Positions 55,761 to 64,000 of a stretch of DNA of 64,000 nt are shown here, piece by piece. The notes beneath the pieces are model-generated. The model was not told where the DNA came from. It ran no database searches and saw only the letters and a program-made list of their open reading frames with translations. Origin of the DNA: Cristatella mucedo (Eukaryota > Bryozoa > Phylactolaemata > Cristatellidae). A program made the position numbers and the translations under genes. Numbering within the stretch: the first letter of the stretch is position 1; each line of letters begins with the position of its first letter. Where the stretch lies: contig WPIO01000026.1 in the NCBI GenBank assembly GCA_009760855.2, forward strand, positions 308,001 to 372,000. Reading direction: 5' to 3'.

Positions 55761-57218
55761 CCTACGCTCGTTCTGGTGTGCTTTCCGGGGTGGACCCGAG
55801 TGTGACTCGACGTTTCTTACTGGCCAGAAGTCTTACCAACCAGTGGAGACAACTTTCGTGTTGGCTTACCCCCCCCCACTGTCCCAAGCAGGATAGCTTG
55901 TCTGCTATTGCCTTTTTGATACCGAGCATGTGACCAATCCCATGGGTATTGTAATGAACGGATGGACGACACACGTTTATTGGCAGCCATGTTATGAGTT
56001 GCAAAACGCCGGTATAGAGACTTAGTTCTCGGGGACTTCTATATGGACGACCTATTATTACTATAACTATTATTTCGTAGCGAACGTCGTCGAATAATGA
56101 CCAGGCCTGCGTTTCGTTGACAGAAAACCAGTTGCATACAGATTGCCGTACCTTACTAAGGTTCGCTTACACTAGACTTATCCTAGAAGCTCTCTCGGTT
56201 ATGATAAAACACAAGGGCCCAGGAAAATGTAGATGCTACTGTGAAGCAGTGATCCAAGAACTCTCGTCTTTCAACCACTATGTGCAGATGTGGTTCGGCA
56301 TACGTGACTTTGCAGCAGTTGGCCAAGGTTCGTCTGCTGGTCTGCTCACTGCGGAATTGCACTCGATTAAGGGATCTAAAAGAATGAGCCGTGAGAGATT
56401 TTACGCATCAATTTATAAAAAGTAAATGTACATTGGTTCAAGACAATACAAGCGCAGTTTAAATTGTAATGGAATCCGTGTGTCCTGAAGCAACTTCTAT
56501 ATTCGTACATTATGAAAACGGGAGCGTTTCCTCTAATTATTAGAGTCTAATATGTGCATTCCTACTCTATCGAGCTCTGCTGCAGTCGAGATTGAGTTCG
56601 CGACCGATGCTGTTTTTATTCAGCAACAGTAAGCAAAGTCATTTTGAATTTGCCACCGTTCTGGTGAGCAGTACGTGCCTACTAACGAAGAAGCCTATTG
56701 ACACGCCGCCCATTTCTCTGTTCAGATAAAGTTCGTCTGTAAGGAAAAGGAAAATGGCCAGTGAGTAGCCAGTCCAACGTCGAAACGTTCAGCAGTCACA
56801 TCTCAAGCCTCAGCTGCTTGGCTCCGACGAAATTCTTGTGTGTGGCGAATAGGCGAATACGCCACAAGACGGTACGCCTGCGGCACGTCGCTTTGTACAA
56901 CCGGCTGGTGCTATATATAGCACGCCATGGTAAGGAGTCGGTGAGAACTGGGCGGGCACAAACGCATTGGCTTGGAAAAAGCGACTGCGACTAGCTTGCG
57001 TCTCCCTGCACAGCAGGTGGCCTGTCTCAGAGAAAGACGGCCTTGTCAGCAGCAGGGCACTGTCCTAGCTTTTGCTGACTCGAAGCAGCAGCAGCAGCAG
57101 TAGCAGCAGCAACAGCAGCAGTGGCCACTTCGAAGAAAGCAGCCCCTGGCGGCATGAGCCAGATGCCGCCCTGGATGGCTACCCTTGTTAACGATTCGTC
57201 CTGCGACAATCCCGGCCG
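55761..57218. other. 3' flank of the Nkx6 gene
   Basis: It should contain the Nkx6 3' UTR on the - strand. A CAG-type triplet run lies at 57085-57122. A possible AATAAA (- strand) is at about 56607. No other gene is recognised. Confidence 0.4.
57085..57122. repeat. Imperfect (CAG)n run
   Basis: About twelve CAG/CAA/TAG triplets directly downstream of the Nkx6 stop codon on the - strand, in the probable 3' UTR. Confidence 0.85.
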
Positions 57219-57404
57219 CTATAGTCCAGCTAGGTCGCACTGAGACCGCTGCATGCTGTAATTGTCCTGTGGGCTAGGACAACTGTCTGTGCACAAGATG
57301 CCTCCAGCATTTGCGTCGCCCTGCCTCTCCGGTCGTCGCTTGGCAGTGGCATTGTCGGCGGCGTGCTTTTTCCTCCACTTAGTCCGCCTGTTTTGGAACC
57401 AGAC
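57219..57404 (-). CDS. Nkx6: Nkx6-type homeobox gene, last coding exon
   Basis: The acceptor (CTATTTTTCAG on the - strand) is followed by GTCTGG. The exon encodes [20 protein letters not shown], the recognition helix and end of the homeodomain plus the Nkx6-typical KKHAA tail, then a short Cys/Ser-containing tail ending SQCDLAGL and TAG 57219-57221. 62 codons including stop. It joins in phase 0 to the exon ending at 62922 at the common homeodomain 46/47 intron position. The tail is far shorter than in vertebrate Nkx6 proteins and lacks their acidic C-terminus. Confidence 0.92.
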   Translation of the reverse strand, partial: VWFQNRRTKWRKKHAADNATAKRRPERQGDANAGGILCTDSCPSPQDNYSMQRSQCDLAGL

Positions 57405-57993
57405 CTGAAAAATAGTGCAAGATGTTAGCCGTTAGGCTAAGCTTGCAGGTAAGCACAGTCTAGGGAGACATTCTTGTGCTGTGCGACCTCTCGCGCCGGA
57501 AGCCTACGCCGAGCAGCACCCTCGAAGAGCTTCCTTTTCGCACAAATAAAGAACTCGTAGCCTGTCTTATATATCGTGCAAACCCACCATCAGAGTTGCC
57601 GTTGAGCTGAGCAAGTGTCACCTGGATGTGGCTGATTGGCAGCACTCAGTTACCATGGGGATACTTCGGCAACAGAGCCTCAGCGGCTGTCGCTTGGCTT
57701 GGAGTGGAAGTACAGCATTGCTCGACGAAGGAGCACACGACCGGGGTCACGAAGTCCGCCTGCGTCGTGCCCTGAGCTATTACCGGACATGCACCCCCCC
57801 CCCTTTCGAGCTCGGCAGATGTATTCGGAGAAAATTAGATTCAGCACTCGGAGTTGTTTCTCCTGTCTATTGTGGTAGTGTGGCAAAGCAGAGAGGCTGG
57901 ATCATGCACGTCCAAAGGAGTATTGCTTTTAAAATTAATCGCACACAGGTCTTATTGCTTCGAGGTCAACTGAGAGAGGCTCAGTGAGACCGC

Positions 57994-58190
57994 TAAAAAA
58001 TAAAATAAAAAATACTAGCTGATTCAACAGCCTCTTTTGTATAGCGACAGAAGAGCCTTTACGGCTGTCACCGCCGCTTGCAACGGCGATACAGAATCCC
58101 CCACCGCAGGATTCGAACCCACGACCTCGGGGCCGATGTCGTGAAAAGCAACCACATTACCCAGTGAGCCATCGCGGCTCGCAAGGAGCA
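57994..58190 (-). mobile_element. SINE-B copy
   Basis: An A-rich stretch AAAATAAAATAAAAAATACT at the 3' side, body with GCCGTAAAGGCTCTTCTGTCG on the - strand, B box GGTTCGAATCC and A-box side TGGCTCACTGGGTAATG. In the Nkx6 intron. Closely related to 23418. Confidence 0.85.
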
Positions 58191-58472
58191 CCAGACCCAA
58201 TTACGACGAACCCTTAGCACTTAAGTCGTTGGAAATTGTTCAACGAAACTCGGATCAAGTGGGATGGCTGAACATAATTCAAGGGTGCTCTGAGAGTGAC
58301 GTAGCGTGAGATGCCACCATTTCGCAGCGTAATCGACTCAATATTATCAGGACTCGGGGCTGGAGGGGGGAGTAGCACCGTAATGATTATTTCTCTTTTG
58401 TTTCAGACTCTGACGTATCGACCTGTCGTTGGCTTCGTTTCTTCTGCGACCGAAACAACTAGTTGCCCCATA

Positions 58473-58640
58473 AGGTTAGCTGATTTAACGGCCTCATTTA
58501 TATAGCTAGCATAGGAGCCTTAGCGGCAGTTGCTAATGCTTGCAGCGGGTGATACGAGAATTTCCTGCTGCAGGACTCGAACACACAAACTGGGTCGAGT
58601 AGTGCAAGCACCTAACCCCCCCCCCGGCTAAGTAGCCCTA
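58473..58640 (-). mobile_element. SINE-B copy, diverged
   Basis: Same layout as the neighbour at 57994 but more decayed (GCCGCTAAGGCTCCTATGC body, B-box-like GTTCGAGTCC on the - strand). A C-rich run marks its head end. Confidence 0.6.
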
Positions 58641-58707
58641 GTCCCATGCACAAGCAGCCGTTCGGGTGATTCGAGAGATTCGGGCGAATCGCTGGCCCCC
58701 TAATACA

Positions 58708-58935
58708 CTCAGCCCCTTGGACTTAGCCAAGGGTTAGGGCGCTCGCACTTCACGACCCAGATCGTGGGTTCGAGTCCCGCACTGAGCAATCCTTAATTGC
58801 CCACTGCAAGAGGTGGTGTGTTAATCGTTAATGGTCTTCTGCCGCTGTGTCAATAAGGCTGCTAAATCAGCCATCCTTGACCCCTACTCTCGTAGGGGTC
58901 TGGCGGAGGCGCTGGTTCACTCTTGTGGCGATGTG
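58708..58935 (+). mobile_element. SINE-B related copy
   Basis: tRNA-like head TTAGCCAAGGGTTAGGGCGC with B box GGTTCGAGTCC, then a body related to the other SINE-B copies (GGTCTTCTGCCGCTGTGTCAA; GGCTGCTAAATCAGCC), on the + strand. Confidence 0.7.
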
Positions 58936-59913
58936 CCACACCTATGGAGCCGTAATTGACCAGTGATTAGTACGAGCCAGCTAATGAGGATGGATTGCAG
59001 CAGACTGCTATTCTCGTTATTGCAACAGCTGCTGCTAGCAGCCACTGTCTTCGAAATCCGCAGACGGTCGACCGTGCAGGTGGCAGCCTGTGGGGCAATC
59101 TGTCAGGAGGGCAGCAGCCGTCGCCACCGACACGCTTTCCTGCTCGGTAAGCTGCCTTAGCTGAACCTCTGGAGCTACGCAGCGGCGGCTAATTACTCGA
59201 GAGATAATCTCTCATGACAGCTGCTGGACTGGTAGCAGGCGAGCCGGCCAGCTCGAGCTATGACTCGAAGGACTCGGGAGTGTACTGTAGCTGAACTCGC
59301 CATAGTGGCAGCCCTTTTCCCGATTTCGCTCGCTCGGGCGTACTGAGCTTCAAGAATCCTGTTTTGACGTCGTCGTCGCTGGGCCCGCCAATAATTAATA
59401 GCCTTACCCTAGCTGTCGCCATTACAAGGCCGTGACATTTTCAAGAAATAGCAGCGCGCCCCGTCGAGACGGTGTCTCTTCTCAAGATGTCGCGATGCAG
59501 CATTCTGCTGAGACCTACAGTCGCCTGCTTACTCGAAAGCACTACTGTAAGCAGCCTAGGACATTATGTGCAAGTAACTATATAAATATATATGCAGACA
59601 TCGAGAATTCACAACTGAAGTGCCTCTCTTAATGTGCACTACAAAGCTGACTATCTATGCTGGCCATACGCACGGCATCCGAACACACCATACATGATGG
59701 CCGGCTAACCACGCCTGCTTTCGATCTGGTAACCGTCTTGCCGTGGCCAGTAGATTTTCTCTCTTTTAAACGCTTCCGCTTTTAAACGCTTCCGTTTAAA
59801 GGACCGATCAATCGCTTCGTTAGTCCGCGTACACTTGTAGCCGCCTTTCGGAGTACGCTCAGTTTACGTACCCTTCACCCTCCTTCACCTGCGAAACGGC
59901 TACCAGCTGTAGG

Positions 59914-59945
59914 TATCGACTGCAAGCCATGGCTTGCAGTCGATA
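59914..59945. repeat. 32-bp perfect palindrome
   Basis: TATCGACTGCAAGCCA followed by its exact reverse complement, no loop. In the Nkx6 intron. Confidence 0.95.
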
Positions 59946-60599
59946 GACCTGCACGGCTAACGTAACCGGAGAGTGACCGCTTTTATGATTGCATGTTGTT
60001 CGTAGACCCTAGCATTCACGTGAATTCACTATCAACTCCTGTAATAAACTAGGTTTGTTAGTTTGTTTCTTATTTTGAAAGTCCGTGGCTGACGTCATTC
60101 TTACAGTATGCCCATTGCAGTGAAACGTACAGTACTGCTACGACGGAACGCAATGATAAGGGTCAAACAGACGGAGGAGAGATAATTTGCTAATTTTCAC
60201 ATGTAGCTGCAACGTTCACTTTCATAGATGAAATTTAATAACCCTTGCTGCACCTGCCATTGATAAGCGAGACATGCATAAGAGAATATACCGGCGACTG
60301 TTCGCGGCGGCAGGGGGGTGAGGGCGGGATGCTGGGTGAGAGTTACTATACCATATTGTAAGTTTAAAGACTGCCAGCACGTCTGTGCGTTCGGTACACG
60401 CACTCAATCTAGATATTCAATCTAGATATTGGGGTCTACCGTGCAGCCATTTTAAGCGTTGGCTTACCAAGGGCTAGGTAATCGCCGGGCAGAATTTGTT
60501 CGTTGACCGATATTATAATGCAATGTCCACGGCTGAAACAGTCCACTCGCTTACTGAGAATCGCACAGTCCTTCCAAACCGAAAAGTTTCGCTAGCTCT

Positions 60600-61480
60600 T
60601 GAGCGCGCAAGGTCCGCGGAGGCCGCACAGCTGCGAGAACCACGACAACTCGCGGCCGGGTTCGTACTGAGGGTGGCCTTCACCTTGAGTGGCGCCCGGC
60701 AGAAAGAGCAGCCCGGACTGGCACGTCGACGTCGGCCGCGGAAATGTGACAGGCAGCCGTCTTAAGTCGGCGAGCGCCGGAACGCAATTACCGCTTTTCG
60801 CTTGACAAATGGTCCGACTGGGAGGCAGATCCTCAATCAGCCAGTGGCTCAGCGCCTTCGTTCCACGCTCCGCTGGGCAATAAATACTGCCTTCCGTCGG
60901 CAGTTGAAGGCTCTAGTCTGCCCAATGCCCCTGCTCTGCGCGGCACCTCGCCGCTGGCCGGCGGGACGCTAGCTCTACGCGCCCCAGCGCGGAAGCTCCT
61001 CGAACCGCGCCTCCGCCGCCTCCGCTGCCACCCGTTCTACTTCGCACCCATTCTACTTCGCACCGCCGCCTGGCAGGTGGGCGGGACACTGGCGCACGCG
61101 CATGCAGTTGGCGTCGCGTCGCGCGACGGCTTCTGGCCAGCGGCCGCCGCATTAGAAGGGCGTGGACGGTGGTGCGGACAGTGGCTCACTGCCGCTCCGA
61201 GCGACGACGCTCGGAGCGGCATGCTCGGCGGAGCGGCGCTCGGGCTGCCTGCACCAGCCGCTCTGCGGCGGCGTCCTCTGCCGGATAGGCGGCCACCGCC
61301 GCCGGAGCGTGCAAGACGGGCCCCCTCCTCCTTCCCTGCTCAGGGACTCAATTACTGGCATGTGTGGCTCGGGCTTCGGGCGCCGACGCGGCGTCCGCTC
61401 GCCCGGACGGCGGCGGCGGCTCCGGCGGCGGCAGCCGCGTCATTTGCAGCTTGCACTGCACTGGTAGACACACGCACGCA
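60600..61480. other. GC-rich block, CpG-island-like, in the Nkx6 intron
   Basis: CpG-dense stretch containing a 13-bp-arm hairpin (61191-61220, GCCGCTCCGAGCG / CGCTCGGAGCGGC). Several long open frames here follow from the composition and show no domain. It could be a regulatory region or an alternative promoter; nothing proves it. Confidence 0.4.
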
Positions 61481-61860
61481 CGCACTCACGCCGTTCTTCC
61501 GCGGCACTCGACTGTTTTGTTGGTTTACCCTTAAGCTGACCAGGTGCATGCGACTTTTTACTTGGTCAACCATAAGAGCGTCAGCCGACCTGACGGTCAG
61601 GGCAGCCTGCCAAACAAACTGCCCTAGCCGGTTCGATTTCTTTCTCTCCCTCCAATCATTTCCTTACGTCGTCGCTCGCTTTCTCTCCATTACTTGCAGC
61701 TAGCTGTTTTTCCTTTAATGACTTCTATCCCTCCTCCTCCTCTCGCTCCTCCTCTCTCTCCTCTCTTCTCCGTGTCTGCTTCGGTCTTCGTCACTTCCTG
61801 TGTCTGCGTTTCTTTCCCTTGCTTGTCTCTCAAGTCTGTCATAGTATCTCTATCTCTATC

Positions 61861-61891
<31 letters not shown>

Positions 61892-61893
61892 TT

Positions 61894-62300
61894 CCCTCTC
61901 CCGCTCTTTCCCTCTCCCGCTCTTTCCCTCTCCCGCTCTTTCCCTCTCCCGCTCTTTCCCTCTCCCACTCTTCCCTCTTCCCTCTCCCCGCTCTTTCCCT
62001 CCCCGCTCTTTCCCTCTCCCGCTCTTTCCCTCTCCCGCTCTTTCCCTCTCCCGCTCTTTCCCTCTCCCCCTCTTTCCCTCTCCCGCTCTTTCTCTCTCCC
62101 CTTTCCCTCTCCCGCTCTTTCCCTCTCCCGCTCTTTCCCTCTCCCGCTCTTTCCCTCTCCCGCTCTTTCCCTCTCCCGCTCTTTCCCTCTCCCGCTCTTT
62201 CCCTCTCCCGCTCTTTCCCTCTCCCGCTCTTTCCCTCTCCCGCTCTTTCCCTCTCCCGCTCTTTCCCTCTCCCGCTCTTTCCCTCTCTCTCTCTCTCTTT
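61894..62300. repeat. Pyrimidine minisatellite, 16-bp unit
   Basis: About 25 copies of CCCTCTCCCGCTCTTT with few variants, bordered by (TC)n at 61846-61893 and 62284-62300. A strict polypyrimidine/polypurine tract on the Nkx6 transcribed region. It produces a spurious 359-residue open frame. Confidence 0.95.
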
Positions 62301-62440
62301 ATTTATATATATATATATATATATATACACATACATATATATATATATGCTCGCGTGTGTGTGTGTCTGTGTGTATCATAACGTATAACATTGATGCTCA
62401 CAATAAATGTATATATACGTGTATATTATATATTATATAT

Positions 62441-62476
<36 letters not shown>

Positions 62477-62480
62477 TATA
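62301..62480. repeat. (TA)n and (TG)n microsatellite cluster
   Basis: Alternating TA runs at about 62307-62328, 62337-62348 and 62430-62480, separated by a short GTGTGTGT stretch. Confidence 0.9.
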
Positions 62481-62799
62481 TTATACATTCTCTTTCTCTA
62501 CCAGTTTCTTTTTCTTTCTCCCTCTATCACTCCGTTTCTCAATCAATTTCTTTCGCTATCTCTCGCACTGCCTTTGCCTTGTTCTGTTTACTTCTCTCCT
62601 CCATAAAAGGTGTGTATCTAGCTCTCTCTCTTTATTTTCTTGTTATTTTGGTTGTATATTCGTATTATCTCCCCGTCCCTCGCCTGTGCACTGGCTCGCA
62701 CATGCAAGTCTGCCCCAGCCATCGCGAAGCTTTCGTTCGCGAGGCCATCAGTGCCAGTAAGCGCGGCGGGTAGCGTACCGTCAGCGCCGCGCCGCTTAG

Positions 62800-62812
62800 A
62801 GAGAGAGAGAGA

Positions 62813-62877
<65 letters not shown>
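62800..62877. repeat. (GA)n microsatellite
   Basis: About 78 bases of GA dinucleotides with one GGGA interruption, only 40 bases from the Nkx6 splice donor, inside the intron. Confidence 0.95.
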
Positions 62878-62879
<2 letters not shown>

Positions 62880-62903
62880 GCGGGTAGAGAGGAAGTCCTG
62901 CTA

Positions 62904-64000
<1,097 letters not shown>

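Noticed and set aside
58708-58790. Functional tRNA gene
   Set aside because: A and B boxes are present, but the acceptor stem does not pair and a SINE body follows; the same holds for the other SINE heads.
61077-61703. 208-residue + strand frame in the GC-rich block
   Set aside because: Long open frames on both strands are expected at this GC content; no family signature, and it lies within the Nkx6 intron.
61694-62773. 359-residue open frame on the + strand (and its - strand partner at 61839-62336)
   Set aside because: It is translation of the 16-bp pyrimidine minisatellite and flanking microsatellites; no domain, and the period follows the DNA repeat.

Overview
The window is a piece of animal nuclear genome with a large, decayed virus-like DNA transposon in its middle. 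Two host genes with spliceosomal introns identify it as metazoan. One is a four-exon EXOSC3/RRP40 gene on the + strand (13940-24237). The other is two exons of an Nkx6-type homeobox gene on the - strand (57219-57404 and 62922-63200). The repeats (an L2/CR1-like LINE and two tRNA-derived SINE families) fit an invertebrate bilaterian. The divergent Nkx6 tail suggests a lophotrochozoan such as a flatworm, but this is only a guess. Both host coding regions are clean in every exon seen.

Left host part (1-27664). LINE fragments lie at 88-270, 3299-4722, 6876-9470, 11203-11262, 15092-17640 and 25290-26640, nearly all on the - strand. There is an old ~166-bp satellite array whose orientation flips in the middle (1738-3070), a pogo-like deletion element with TA target duplication (9953-10434), and SINE copies. 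The EXOSC3 introns carry most of the LINE and SINE load.

Central element (27670-53192, 25.5 kb, visibly AT-rich). It has 121-bp terminal inverted repeats and a 5-bp target duplication AGCCT. It is a Maverick/Polinton (adintovirus-like) element: retroviral-type integrase, protein-primed family B DNA polymerase, FtsK/HerA-type packaging ATPase, adenain-like protease, double-jelly-roll major capsid protein, minor-capsid-like proteins and a DUF5679-like zinc ribbon. It also carries less expected genes: a YqaJ/lambda-exonuclease-type nuclease, a core-protein-X/phospholipase-A2 fusion, an HNH-AP2 endonuclease and four fibre-like genes. Most genes hold in-frame stops and frameshifts, and LINE and SINE copies have landed inside it, so it is an old inactive copy. 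Genes are packed with overlapping ends, and most starts are preceded within a few bases by TATATAG. Each terminal repeat is itself an imperfect palindrome.

Right host part (53198-64000). A diverged LINE remnant (55335-55760) is followed by the last Nkx6 exon, a 5.5-kb intron, and the upstream homeobox exon. The intron holds four SINE-B-type copies, a 32-bp perfect palindrome, a GC-rich block, a 16-bp pyrimidine minisatellite and GA/TA microsatellites.

Reading limits: everything was read by eye. Frameshift positions inside the element are approximate to about 10-20 bases, and family assignments rest on motif recognition without database searches.
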